Source of the DNA: Collinsella aerofaciens
Lineage (GTDB): Bacteria; Actinomycetota; Coriobacteriia; Coriobacteriales; Coriobacteriaceae
Direction: 5' to 3'
DNA: 64,000 nucleotides
Assembly (NCBI RefSeq): GCF_902364945.1
Contig: NZ_CABJFS010000004.1
Coordinates: forward strand, 124,001 to 188,000
Below, one piece after another: positions 33,439-42,347 of this stretch. The position numbers and the translations under genes are program-made. The notes beneath the pieces are model-generated. The model worked only from the letters and a program-made list of their open reading frames with translations, was not told where the DNA came from and did no database searches. The number at the start of each line of letters is the position of its first letter. Positions within the stretch are counted from its first letter, which is position 1.

Positions 33439-34902
33439 ATGTCAGATACGAAGGCGAAGAAGACAAACAGACGTTTTAAGTTCAAATTACCGCATGTCTA
33501 TACGATCATGTTCTTGCTGATCGTTGTCTTTGCGGTCTTGACTTGGATCGTTCCCTCTGGTCAGTATCAGCGCAAGATGATTTCGACAGCGGCGGGCGAG
33601 CGTGAAGTCGCCGTTGCTGGAACCTATGAACAGGTCGATAAGAACTACACCGATTCCGAGACCGGCGAGACCATCAATCTGGGTCAGGATATCTTCGCGG
33701 TCCTGCAAGCGCCCACTAAGGGCATCCAGGAGGCTGCCGACGTCGTTGCGTTCGTCTTATTGATTGGCGGATCGTTCGCAATCATCACCAAGACCAACGC
33801 TTTGAATGCCGGCATGAGCCGTGTGATTAAAAAGCTCAAGAACAAGGACATCCTCATCATTCCCATCACGATGACGTTGCTGTCCATTTGCGGCACCACG
33901 TTTGGTATGTCTGAGGAAGCCCTGCCGTTCTATGCCATTTTCATTCCCATCATGATGGGTATCGGTTATGACTCGATGACGGCATTCATCATCTGCTTCC
34001 TTGGTCCTAACCTGGGATATTGTGCTTCGACCATCGATCCGTTTAATGTTTTGATCGCCCAAGGCATCATTGGCATCGAGGGCAATCCGCAACTGTGGCT
34101 GCGCGCCGTTTCTTGGGTCATCTTCACTGCCGTCGGTATCGCATGGGCTATGCGCTACGCCATGCGCGTCAAGAAAAACCCCGAGTCGTCCATTACGTAC
34201 GAGGACGATAAGCTCAAGCGTATCGAGTTTTCCGTGACCGATGCCTCCATCGAGGAAGAGTTCACTACCCGTCAGAAGCTCGTGCTTATCGATTTTGCTT
34301 GCGGTATGGGCATTATCGTCTGGGGTCTTGTTACCCAGGGTTGGTACATGAATGAGATCTCCGCCGTGTTCCTTGGCATGGGCTTGCTTGCCGGTATCCT
34401 GGGCGGTCTTGACCAGCAGACGATTGCCGAGGAGTTCGTTAAAGGTCTCGCCGACTTTGCGTACGCCGCCATCGTTATCGGTATCGCTCGCGGTATTCTG
34501 GTCATCGCCGAGGGCGGCATGATCATCGACACCATCCTCCAGGCGCTCGCTACTGCGCTCGCCGGTGCACCCGCCGCCGTCTACACCACGTTTATGTATA
34601 TCGTCCTTGGCCTGCTCTCTTTGCTGGTTCCCTCGAGTTCTGGCCTGGCGGCACTCACCATGCCCGTTATGGGCCCCCTGACCGAGCTCATGGGCCTCAA
34701 TCCCGAGGCGGCCGTTACCGCGCTCCAGTTTGCCAACCAGACCATCAACACCATCAGTCCCGTGGCGGGCATGACGGTCGCCGGCCTTGGCGTGGCTAAA
34801 ATTTCGTTTGGCCAATGGTGGAAGACCATTTGGAAGTTCTTCATCTTTATGGTCGTGTTTGGCTTGGTCATTACTGCCATTTCTGGCATGCTTCCGGCGT
34901 AG
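33439..34902 (+). CDS. YfcC-family membrane carrier
   Basis: An integral membrane transporter of 487 residues with about 11-12 hydrophobic spans, of the YfcC/C4-dicarboxylate-like (ion transporter superfamily) type. IPSGQYQR-like VPSGQYQRKM after the first span, GTTFGMSEEALPFY and SLLVPSSSGLAALTMP are characteristic of YfcC. Members carry amino acids, dipeptides or carboxylates. As the only transporter in the locus it probably imports the substrate, which would be a zwitterionic or anionic sugar amine rather than a plain sugar. GGAGG precedes ATG 33439. It takes the place held by the APC permease FrlA in E. coli. Confidence 0.85.
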   Translation: MSDTKAKKTNRRFKFKLPHVYTIMFLLIVVFAVLTWIVPSGQYQRKMISTAAGEREVAVAGTYEQVDKNYTDSETGETINLGQDIFAVLQAPTKGIQEAADVVAFVLLIGGSFAIITKTNALNAGMSRVIKKLKNKDILIIPITMTLLSICGTTFGMSEEALPFYAIFIPIMMGIGYDSMTAFIICFLGPNLGYCASTIDPFNVLIAQGIIGIEGNPQLWLRAVSWVIFTAVGIAWAMRYAMRVKKNPESSITYEDDKLKRIEFSVTDASIEEEFTTRQKLVLIDFACGMGIIVWGLVTQGWYMNEISAVFLGMGLLAGILGGLDQQTIAEEFVKGLADFAYAAIVIGIARGILVIAEGGMIIDTILQALATALAGAPAAVYTTFMYIVLGLLSLLVPSSSGLAALTMPVMGPLTELMGLNPEAAVTALQFANQTINTISPVAGMTVAGLGVAKISFGQWWKTIWKFFIFMVVFGLVITAISGMLPA

Positions 34903-34911
34903 GTGATTATA

Positions 34912-36495
34912 ATGTCCGATCGTTTGACGGTCCTGACGTCTAAGAGCGTCTTTACCGGTACGGGGGACCTGCCGTTTGAAGGTTTCGTAGCGGTCCGTGA
35001 CAATCGAATTGAGGCGGTTGGCACCAAGTGTGAGGTAGCTTCGTATTTGACCCAGGCGGACGAGGTAGTTGACCTGGGCGACCGCACCGTCATGCCTGGC
35101 CTGATCGATGTGCATACCTTCTATACAGGCTGGGCGCTGCGGACGTTGGGGTCTGATCTGTCCGGCATCGCCGATGCCAAAGAGACCGTGTCGCTCTTGC
35201 GTGCATGGAAAGAAGATCATCCGGATTGCGCGGCGGCTTTTGGCCACAACCTGCCCGAAACGTTGGCATCGGATGCCGAGAACGCAAATACGGCAGCTGT
35301 GTTTGACGATTGTTTTGGCGATATCCCTGTCGTCTGCTTTACACCGGGTGCGGAGACCTGCGTTCTCAATGCTGCCGCCAGTGCGCGATACGGCTTCACA
35401 CCCCAGGCGTGTTATGCCGAGAAGATCTGGCGCATGATGAGCGATTTCCTCGCGCTGCCCGAGGTACGTGCGGGGTATTCGGACTACATGGGCATGCTTA
35501 ACGAGCGCGGCGTTACCGCCATCAAGGAGATGGCGTTTGATGACTACTACGGTTTTGCCGACGAAATGGCTCGCCGTGAGGAATCTGGTGAGCTGACGGT
35601 TCGCGTCTCTATGATGTCGCAGCCGGTGGGTGCCGGTGCAAATCTGTCATATGCTCGCGAGGCACGAGAGCGCTTCCGGGGTCCGTTCGTTCGTTTTTCT
35701 GGCTTCAACCGTATGACCGACCGCGGCGTATGGGCGGGGCTTGCCGAGATGATTGACCCCTATGAGGACACGGCCGATGCGGGCGCTGCCGGCAAGACGG
35801 TCGTCGAGGAGCCCGAGTGGGATCTGATTGAGAACGAGCTGCGCGCAATTGATGCTGACGGCTTCCGATATTCCTTGCATTGCCAGGGCGATGGCGCCGT
35901 TCGTCGCACCGTGGCGCTCTATGCCTCGCTGCCTCGAGACGAGCATGGACGGTTGCTTCGCCGCCATGCGATTACCGATCTCGAGAACTCTGATCCGACC
36001 GATCTTGTCGAGTTTGGCAAGTTAGGTGGAATTTGCGAGGTCTATCCGCAGATTTTGACGCTGGACCGGCGCGAGGATTGCCTGTCGATGATGCGTCGAC
36101 AAATTGGCGAGACGCGACTTTTGCACAGCTGGAATCGCCGCGGCATGGAAGATTCCGGATGCACGGTGTGCTGTGGTACGGATTTGCCGCTGCTGATTCC
36201 GAGCCTGGGCGAGTCAATCTACAGCGCGTGCGGCGGATACTTCGACGATGGACTGCCCGTGAATGAGGCCAACGCGCTGACACTTGTCGAGCTCTTGCGC
36301 GCTTGGACTGCCGGGGGCGCGTACGATCTGATGCGCGAAGACGAGCTGGGTACGCTCGAGGTCGGCAAGCTTGCCGATATCTGCGTGCTCGATCGGGATG
36401 TGTTCGACCTCGATTATCACGACGCACGCAATCTTGCGGTTGATATGACGATGTCGGACGGACGAATCGTGTTCGATCGAAATAAGGAGGCATAA
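34912..36495 (+). CDS. YtcJ-like amidohydrolase
   Basis: A protein of 527 residues of the amidohydrolase-3/YtcJ group. The N-terminal composite domain (VAVRDNRIEAVG) and MPGLIDVHTFYTGWAL are recognisable, with LHCQGDGAVRRTVALY, CGTDLPLLIP and the C-terminal GTLEVGKLADICVLDRD. The usual metal motif HxH after GLID is H-T-F here, losing one ligand, while later His and Asp positions remain, so the metal site may be mononuclear or changed. It may remove an acyl or peptide group from the imported compound; this is inference from position. Start ATG 34912, 9 bases after the carrier's stop; GTG 34903 is possible. Confidence 0.8.
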   Translation: MSDRLTVLTSKSVFTGTGDLPFEGFVAVRDNRIEAVGTKCEVASYLTQADEVVDLGDRTVMPGLIDVHTFYTGWALRTLGSDLSGIADAKETVSLLRAWKEDHPDCAAAFGHNLPETLASDAENANTAAVFDDCFGDIPVVCFTPGAETCVLNAAASARYGFTPQACYAEKIWRMMSDFLALPEVRAGYSDYMGMLNERGVTAIKEMAFDDYYGFADEMARREESGELTVRVSMMSQPVGAGANLSYAREARERFRGPFVRFSGFNRMTDRGVWAGLAEMIDPYEDTADAGAAGKTVVEEPEWDLIENELRAIDADGFRYSLHCQGDGAVRRTVALYASLPRDEHGRLLRRHAITDLENSDPTDLVEFGKLGGICEVYPQILTLDRREDCLSMMRRQIGETRLLHSWNRRGMEDSGCTVCCGTDLPLLIPSLGESIYSACGGYFDDGLPVNEANALTLVELLRAWTAGGAYDLMREDELGTLEVGKLADICVLDRDVFDLDYHDARNLAVDMTMSDGRIVFDRNKEA

Positions 36496-36496
36496 G

Positions 36497-37348
36497 ATGT
36501 CTGAATCCAAACCGACGCTGCGCCGCGAACAGATTGCGGGCATGAATATCCACTACATCATGTGGTCGCTCGATTACTTCCTTGATGTGCAGCAGCGTTT
36601 GGGCTTTGAGTCCATTGAGCTGTGGTGTGCGGAGCCGCATGTGACACTCGACCACACGGGCTACTTTGAGGCTGAGGTCCTGGCAAAAAAGGCTGCAGAC
36701 CGTGGGCTTAGGTATCGTACTCTGTGCCCCGAGAATGTTGTCTATCCTTGGCAGTATTGCGCACGCAAACCGCTGCATGAACAGCGCAGCCTGGCGTACT
36801 TTAAGCACGGCATTGAGCTTGCCGAGGTACTTGGGTGCGACCGTATGTCCGTCAACTCGGGCTGGGGCGACTGGGACGAGGACCGCGAGGAAGCCTGGAA
36901 GCGCAGCCGCGAGCACTTGTCCATTCTGGCGGAGTATGCCGGCGAGCACGGTCTGGTGCTTACGATGGAAAGCCTGCGTCCCGAGGAGAGCAACCTTGTG
37001 ACGACGGTTTCCGATGCGAAGCGCATGATTGACGAGGTCGCGAGCCCGTACTTGCAGCCCATGGTTGATACAACCGCGATGGGCGTTGCAGGTGAGACGC
37101 TCGAGGACTGGTTTGCCGCCTTTGGTGATGGGGCAATACACGAGATGCACTTTATCGACGGTGATCCGTATGGCCATCTGGTGTGGGGCGATGGCAAGCA
37201 CGATATGGACGCCTTCGTCGCCACACTCAACGCCCATGGTTTCGACGGCATGCTGGGCCAGGAAATCACGGACGGTCGTTACTACGATGACCCCGCGGCG
37301 GCAGATGCCAAGAACATGGCCGCATTCGAGAAATATCTGATTGACTAA
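36497..37348 (+). CDS. Sugar-phosphate isomerase/epimerase, FrlC-like
   Basis: A TIM-barrel protein of 283 residues (AP-endonuclease-2 family). Metal ligands fit FrlC, the fructoselysine 3-epimerase: Glu in TMESLRPEESN, Asp in PMVDTTAMG, His in HEMHFIDGDPYGH and Glu in GQEITDGRY. FrlC lets E. coli use psicoselysine by converting it to fructoselysine. It starts 1 base after the amidohydrolase stop, with AAGGAGG upstream. The neighbouring SIS and PfkB genes support the assignment, but another ketose-amine may be the true substrate. Confidence 0.8.
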   Translation: MSESKPTLRREQIAGMNIHYIMWSLDYFLDVQQRLGFESIELWCAEPHVTLDHTGYFEAEVLAKKAADRGLRYRTLCPENVVYPWQYCARKPLHEQRSLAYFKHGIELAEVLGCDRMSVNSGWGDWDEDREEAWKRSREHLSILAEYAGEHGLVLTMESLRPEESNLVTTVSDAKRMIDEVASPYLQPMVDTTAMGVAGETLEDWFAAFGDGAIHEMHFIDGDPYGHLVWGDGKHDMDAFVATLNAHGFDGMLGQEITDGRYYDDPAAADAKNMAAFEKYLID

Positions 37349-37410
37349 AACAACTATCGGCTACGCAACCAACGTCATTGATTGCGGGCCAAACAAGAAA
37401 GGAACTGGAT

Positions 37411-38379
37411 ATGAACGCACACGATCTGATCAAAGAGGCAATTGCCGAGAAGGGCAAGTTCGACAGCGTCTACTGGATTGCTTGCGGTGGCTCCATGATC
37501 GATTTGATCCCGGCTCATGAGCTTCTGCAGCGCGAGGCAACCACCTTCACTTCGTATATCTATACGGCTCGCGAGTTTGATATCATGCGCCCACGCCGCT
37601 TAGGTGAGAAATCCCTGGTCATTGCTTGCAGCCACAGTGGCAACACCCCCGAGGTCGTCGAGGGCTGTGAGATTGCCCTTGCTGCCGGCGCTACGGTAAT
37701 CGCCCAGACCGACAACGCTGGATCCAAGATTGACTCCGGCAAGTGGACCACGTGGGTCTACCCGTGGGGCGAGGGCGTGCCGCAGGCCGAGGTCCCTGCT
37801 GGCATTTCGCTGTCGCTTGCGGCCGAGCTGCTCGATCAACAGGAGGGCTACGCCGATCTTGCCGATATGTATGCCGGTATCGCCGAGATGGATAAGATTC
37901 TTCCCCCGGCACGTGAGAAGGTAAATGCCGAGCTGGGCGATCGTTTTGCCAAGCTTTGCCAGGAGCACGAGTTCTTCTACATTCTGGGCAGCGGTCCCAA
38001 CTTTAGCCAGACCTACGGTTTCGCTATCTGCTCTCTTATGGAGATGCAGTGGCAGCACTGCAGCTACATCCACTCTGCCGAGTACTTCCACGGTCCCTTC
38101 GAGGCTACTCAGGATGGCGTTTTTTACTTCCTGCAGATGGGCTCCAGCGAGTGCCGTGCTATGGACGAGCGCGCCCTGGCGTTCCTTAAGACGCATACCG
38201 ATACGCTGATGGTGCTCGATGCCAAGGAGTACGGTATGGAAGCCGTGCCGGCGAGCGTCCGTGCCTATCTGGACCCGGTGCTGTTCTACGCCATGAACTG
38301 CGAGCTGCGTGCTGCACGCGGCAAGGTGTTTGATCACGATCCCGATTTCCGTCGCTATATGGGTGTTGTCGAGTACTAG
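37411..38379 (+). CDS. SIS-domain deglycase, FrlB-like
   Basis: A protein of 322 residues with two sugar-isomerase (SIS) domains, like FrlB/FraB, which split 6-phosphofructose-amines into glucose 6-phosphate and the free amine. ACGGSMIDLIPAHELL and ACSHSGNTPEVVEG lie in domain one, ILGSGPNFSQTYGF and AEYFHGPFEA in domain two; HSAEYFHGPFE holds the Glu and His typical of the deglycase active site. Glucosamine-6-phosphate deaminase/synthase-like SIS proteins are the alternative. AAAGGA precedes the ATG. Confidence 0.83.
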   Translation: MNAHDLIKEAIAEKGKFDSVYWIACGGSMIDLIPAHELLQREATTFTSYIYTAREFDIMRPRRLGEKSLVIACSHSGNTPEVVEGCEIALAAGATVIAQTDNAGSKIDSGKWTTWVYPWGEGVPQAEVPAGISLSLAAELLDQQEGYADLADMYAGIAEMDKILPPAREKVNAELGDRFAKLCQEHEFFYILGSGPNFSQTYGFAICSLMEMQWQHCSYIHSAEYFHGPFEATQDGVFYFLQMGSSECRAMDERALAFLKTHTDTLMVLDAKEYGMEAVPASVRAYLDPVLFYAMNCELRAARGKVFDHDPDFRRYMGVVEY

Positions 38380-38393
38380 AAGGGGCAAAGGCC

Positions 38394-39257
38394 ATGGCAT
38401 TTAACGTTAACGCGCTCGGATTTGGCGACAACGTCGTCGATCGCTACGAGCATATCCACACCATGTATCCTGGCGGCAACGCGGTGAACTTCGCCGTTTA
38501 TGCCAAGAAATGCGGTGCCGCACGCTCTGCATACATGGGCATTTTTGGCAATGACGCCGCTGCCGAGCATGTCATTGCAAGCCTCGAGGATGAGGGTATC
38601 GAGCTTGGTAAGTGCGAGCAGATGATTGGCGAGAACGGAGCGGCTCGCGTGACCGTCGTTGACGGTGACCGTGTCTTCCTCGGCTCCAACGAGGGCGGTA
38701 TCCGTGGCGATGCGCGCTATGTCCTCGATCGCTTTGACCTTTCGTACATGAAGCAGTTCGATGTGGTTCATTCGGGCAACTATTGCTTTACCGAGCGCGA
38801 GCTGCCCAAGTTGAAGGCTGCGGGCGTCACGGTCTCTTTTGACTTTTCGGACGACTCCACCGACGAGTACTACGAGCAGATTGCGCCCTACGTCGATTTT
38901 GCTTTCTTTAGTGCGGCGGATGCCGCGAGTGAGGACGAGATTCGCGAGCGTCTGGCATGGGTGAAGGGTCTGGGTCCGCGTTTTGTGTCGGCTACGGCGG
39001 GCGCCGAGGGCTGCATCGCTTACGACGGCAAGCGTTATTACCGCCAGCTGGCTAAACCGGTAACGGACATGAAGGACACCATGGGGGCGGGCGACTCGTT
39101 CCTCACCTCGTTTTTGATGTGCTATCTCGATTCCGCCAAGCGTGGCGAGGATGGCGCCGAGGCCATCGAGCGCGCGCTCGACTTTGCTGCCGGGTTTGCC
39201 TCGACCGTGTGCGGCATGGAAGGTTCTTGGGGCCACGGAGCACCAATCGTCGAATAG
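38394..39257 (+). CDS. PfkB-family kinase, FrlD-like
   Basis: A ribokinase-like sugar kinase of 287 residues. ALGFGDNVVDRYEH and PGGNAVNFAVYAKKCG form the substrate side; DTMGAGDSFLTSFLM is the catalytic anion hole with the general-base Asp. It is closest in layout to fructoselysine 6-kinase FrlD and starts 14 bases after the deglycase gene, so it probably supplies the 6-phosphate that the SIS protein cleaves. Confidence 0.84.
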   Translation: MAFNVNALGFGDNVVDRYEHIHTMYPGGNAVNFAVYAKKCGAARSAYMGIFGNDAAAEHVIASLEDEGIELGKCEQMIGENGAARVTVVDGDRVFLGSNEGGIRGDARYVLDRFDLSYMKQFDVVHSGNYCFTERELPKLKAAGVTVSFDFSDDSTDEYYEQIAPYVDFAFFSAADAASEDEIRERLAWVKGLGPRFVSATAGAEGCIAYDGKRYYRQLAKPVTDMKDTMGAGDSFLTSFLMCYLDSAKRGEDGAEAIERALDFAAGFASTVCGMEGSWGHGAPIVE

Positions 39258-39327
39258 CTTAAGAAAGCGTACGGCGGTCTGGCTATGAGGCCTTGGACAA
39301 CCGATGCAAAACAATAAGCGAAACGCG

Positions 39328-39361
39328 AAAAGGGGGCTCGTTATGTGGTGGGCCCCCTTTT
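39328..39361 (+). terminator. Internal terminator dividing the locus
   Basis: AAAAGGGGGC (39328-39337) pairs with GCCCCCTTTT (39352-39361). Lies between the two kinase genes, 18 bases before the next start; probably reduces transcription of the second half. Confidence 0.78.
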
Positions 39362-39378
39362 GAACATTGGAGAAGAGT

Positions 39379-40179
39379 ATGGGTATTAAAGCGTGTGCGG
39401 CTGGTTTTTGCTGCGCGGACGTCTATCAAAACATCGGCGTGTTCTATCCGACTGGTAATGGCATTGACTGGGGTATCCATCTTGCACGAATGGGCGTTTC
39501 GGTATCCGCCGTGTCGGTCGTCGGCAAGGACGAGTACGGAGACAAGATGAGGGAGGCGCTGGCCGCCGAGGGGTTCGATATCTCACATCTGCGGGTGGAG
39601 GATGGCGACACCTCGGTGATGCTCATGGCGTTGAAAGACGGCGTCGATCGCGTACATCTCGAGGCAATCGATGGCGTAATGGAGACATATCGACCGAATG
39701 AAGATGACCGGGCGTTTATCCTAGAACATGACATCATTCACACCGACCTGTTTGGCAATTGTTTGGACCTCCTGCCCGAATGGCATGATGCGGGCAAGAC
39801 GGTGGTTATGGACTTCTCGGTGTTCAGCCAGGATCCCGAATATGCCTGCGAGAACCATTTTCCCTACGTTGACTATGCGTTCATGTCGTTTGAAGAGGAC
39901 ACTCCGGAGCTACGAGACTGGGTACGCCGCGTGCAGGTATTGGGACCGCGCGTTGCGGTTGCCACGCTTGGCGAGAAGGGAAGCATTGCCTATGACGGTG
40001 AGCGCTTCTATGAGTGTGGGATCGTGCCAGCGGAGAAGGTCGTTAATACCGTGGGTGCCGGCGACTCGTATATCGCCGGGTTTACCAAGGGCGTGATCGA
40101 TGGCCTTGATATTCCGGCGTGTATGAAGGCGGGCGCTGAGCTGTCGTCCCGAGTGATTGGTTCGTTTGAGCCGTACTAG
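39379..40179 (+). CDS. Second PfkB-family sugar kinase
   Basis: A protein of 266 residues, related to the kinase before it but clearly diverged. AAGFCCADVYQN at the start, SVVGKDEYGDKMREAL, and NTVGAGDSYIAGFTKG with the catalytic Asp. A role as a second kinase for a different sugar amine or for a downstream ketose is likely. GGAGAAGAG precedes the ATG. Confidence 0.85.
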   Translation: MGIKACAAGFCCADVYQNIGVFYPTGNGIDWGIHLARMGVSVSAVSVVGKDEYGDKMREALAAEGFDISHLRVEDGDTSVMLMALKDGVDRVHLEAIDGVMETYRPNEDDRAFILEHDIIHTDLFGNCLDLLPEWHDAGKTVVMDFSVFSQDPEYACENHFPYVDYAFMSFEEDTPELRDWVRRVQVLGPRVAVATLGEKGSIAYDGERFYECGIVPAEKVVNTVGAGDSYIAGFTKGVIDGLDIPACMKAGAELSSRVIGSFEPY

Positions 40180-40206
40180 GGTCAAATGCCTGGAAAGGAG
40201 TACGAA

Positions 40207-41067
40207 ATGGTTATCGACATGTTGGTCCATCCTATGCTCTACGGCGAGATCTGTACGCCGGGTGATGAGCCTGATGGATTCGGTTTTTGGTCACGAGAAT
40301 TTGGTATGGGGCATATGGGCCCCATGGATTGGGATGAGCTTCAAGTCGAGATGGACGTCTGCGATGTGCAGAAGAGCGTGCTCATGCCGCTCGATGTAAC
40401 CACGGCATGCGGAGGGCACTTTGGCACCAATGACCAGATTGCCATGCTGGTTGCCGCACATCCCGATCGTCTGTGGGGATTTGCGAGCGTAGACCCGCAG
40501 GTGAGCGGTGCCGCAGACGAATTGGAGCGCGCCTTTACCGAGTTGGGGGCAAAGGGGCTTTGCCTGCATCCTGCAAAGCAGGGTTTTGCCCCCGATGATG
40601 CTGTGGCCGAGCCGCTTTACGAACTGTGCGAGCGCTATAACAAGCCGGTGGTTTTCCATGCCGGTATGTCTTGGGAGCCGGGCGCAGAGCTCTCGCGCAG
40701 TAACCCGCTTGCATTTGAGCACACAATCGCAACGCATCCAAATGTGCGTTTTAGTTTGACCCATTTTTGCTGGCCCTGGGTGCGCGAGACCGTGGCGATG
40801 CTGCTCAAGTATCCCAACTGCTACGCGGACACCTCTATCACTTACATCGATTCGCCCGAGGAGATGATGCAGCGTCTTTTCACGGTCGATATGGGGCCGC
40901 TGTGGTATGAGCGCGCGTTATCGCACCAAGTGATGTTCGCCAGCAATACGCCGCGCTTCCGTGCATTCAAACTCAAGCGGGCGCTCGATACCGTGCCCAT
41001 GCGCGATGATGCGCGAGAAAGGCTCTACTGGGGTAATGCCCTGCGTTTTCTTGAAGGGGATGAGTGA
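40207..41067 (+). CDS. Amidohydrolase-2 family (TIM-barrel) metal-dependent hydrolase
   Basis: A protein of 286 residues of the amidohydrolase-2/ACMSD-like group. HPMLYGEI at the start replaces the usual D-x-H-x-H; the later elements GFASVDPQ, KGLCLHPAKQGF, VVFHAGMSWE, FSLTHFCWPW and MFASNTPRFR are family-like. It could be a hydrolase, lactonase or decarboxylase; I cannot say which. AAAGGAG stands 8 bases before ATG 40207. The YjbQ gene follows after 2 bases. Confidence 0.8.
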   Translation: MVIDMLVHPMLYGEICTPGDEPDGFGFWSREFGMGHMGPMDWDELQVEMDVCDVQKSVLMPLDVTTACGGHFGTNDQIAMLVAAHPDRLWGFASVDPQVSGAADELERAFTELGAKGLCLHPAKQGFAPDDAVAEPLYELCERYNKPVVFHAGMSWEPGAELSRSNPLAFEHTIATHPNVRFSLTHFCWPWVRETVAMLLKYPNCYADTSITYIDSPEEMMQRLFTVDMGPLWYERALSHQVMFASNTPRFRAFKLKRALDTVPMRDDARERLYWGNALRFLEGDE

Positions 41068-41069
41068 AC

Positions 41070-41498
41070 ATGGTGACGCTCGAGACATTGAGCTATCTAT
41101 CGACTGCTCCGGACCAGTTCATCGATATTACCGAGGACGTGCACGCTGCCATCGAACGCAGCTCGGTGACCAATGGCTTGGCGGCGATTATTTTGTCGCA
41201 TACGACCTGCGGAATCGTGGTAAACGAGGGGCTGCCCTGCGTGGAGACGGATCTTATGGAGACGCTTGATCGCATCGCCCCACTCGATGCCCCCTATGCG
41301 CATGCACACTTCCTGCCGAGCTATGGAGCCACTGGTAACAACTCCTGTGGGCATATCAAGAGCATGATTTGTGGAAACAGTTGCTTCTTTCCCGTCCAAG
41401 ATGGCCACATCGTGTGCGGAGGTGCCCAGAACATCTATCTTGCGGAGTTTGACGGTCCGCAGAAGCGAAAAGTGTACGTCGAGGTGCTGGGGGAGTAA
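41070..41498 (+). CDS. YjbQ/UPF0047 family protein
   Basis: A 142-residue protein of the YjbQ family. Conserved pieces are LSHTTCGIVVNEG, AHAHFLPSYG, GHIKSMICGNS, PVQDGHIVCGGAQNIYL and EFDGPQKRKVYVEV, with the usual His/Glu cluster. Some members complement thiamine-phosphate synthase mutants, but the true role is not settled. Inside a sugar catabolic operon it more likely acts on a phosphorylated pathway intermediate. Start ATG 41070, with GAAGGGGA upstream; a GTG at 41064 would overlap the previous stop. Confidence 0.85.
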   Translation: MVTLETLSYLSTAPDQFIDITEDVHAAIERSSVTNGLAAIILSHTTCGIVVNEGLPCVETDLMETLDRIAPLDAPYAHAHFLPSYGATGNNSCGHIKSMICGNSCFFPVQDGHIVCGGAQNIYLAEFDGPQKRKVYVEVLGE

Positions 41499-41531
41499 CG
41501 TCCCTGCAATAACCCTATGAAGGAGCACGTT

Positions 41532-42341
41532 ATGTCGTTTCTAACTTCGATGTTCAAGAACGAAAAGCCGGTTATCGGAATGCTGCACCTGCGTCCTCTG
41601 CCGGGCGATCCGCTGTATTACCCGGGCGGAAGCGTATCGCAGGTCGTGGAAGCCGCCAAGCGCGATCTCGAGGCGTTGCAGCAGGGCGGTGTCGATGGCA
41701 TTTTGATTACCAATGAGCTCTCGATGCCCTATGAGCAGCATGTTTCTCCCTCAACCCTTGCATCGATGGGCTATGTAATCGGGGCTCTGTCCCATGATCT
41801 GTCGACTCCTTGGGGAGCTGAGGCAATTTACGATGGTGATGCCACAATCGAGCTGTGCGCTGCCGTCGACGCGCAGTTCACGCGCTGCAATTTTTGCGGT
41901 GCCTGGGCCGGTGATCTCGGGCTGATTAACCGAGATTTCGCTCACACCATGCGTCGCAAGGCGGCGCTGCGCTTGGACGACCTCAAGCTTTTTCACTTCA
42001 TCACGAGCGAGGGCGAGGTTTATCTCAACGACCGCACGACCGCGGACATTGCCGATTCACTTCTCTTTAATTGCCTACCGGATGCGATGGTCATCGGCGG
42101 TTCGGCTGCCGGTCGTGGCGCTTCGGGCGAGCTTGCCGACGAGGTCCGCGAGCGTGTTGGCGAAGTGCCCGTGGTATGTGGCACCGGTTGTCGCGAAAAT
42201 ACCGTGGCTGACGTATTTGCTCACTACGATGGCGCGTTTGTCGGCACGTGCTTAAAGCGCGACGGAAAGCTGGATGCCCCGATTGATGTTGAGCGGGTGG
42301 TTCGTTTTATGGCTGCCGCTCGTACGGCGCGAGGGGAGTAG
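41532..42341 (+). CDS. BtpA/SgcQ family protein
   Basis: A TIM-barrel protein of 269 residues. VIGMLHLRPLPGDPLYY, GGVDGILITNE and PVVCGTGCRENTV are marks of the BtpA/SgcQ family. The family includes a photosystem I biogenesis factor in cyanobacteria and SgcQ of the cryptic E. coli sgc sugar locus; the enzymatic reaction is unknown. Its fold resembles phosphosugar-handling barrels, so an aldolase- or isomerase-like role is plausible. AAGGAG precedes ATG 41532. Confidence 0.85.
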   Translation: MSFLTSMFKNEKPVIGMLHLRPLPGDPLYYPGGSVSQVVEAAKRDLEALQQGGVDGILITNELSMPYEQHVSPSTLASMGYVIGALSHDLSTPWGAEAIYDGDATIELCAAVDAQFTRCNFCGAWAGDLGLINRDFAHTMRRKAALRLDDLKLFHFITSEGEVYLNDRTTADIADSLLFNCLPDAMVIGGSAAGRGASGELADEVRERVGEVPVVCGTGCRENTVADVFAHYDGAFVGTCLKRDGKLDAPIDVERVVRFMAAARTARGE

Positions 42342-42347
42342 GCACCT

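Noticed and set aside
33757-35247. Nearly 500 codons open on the minus strand across the YfcC carrier and amidohydrolase
   Set aside because: Shadow of two coding genes; no plausible start or family.
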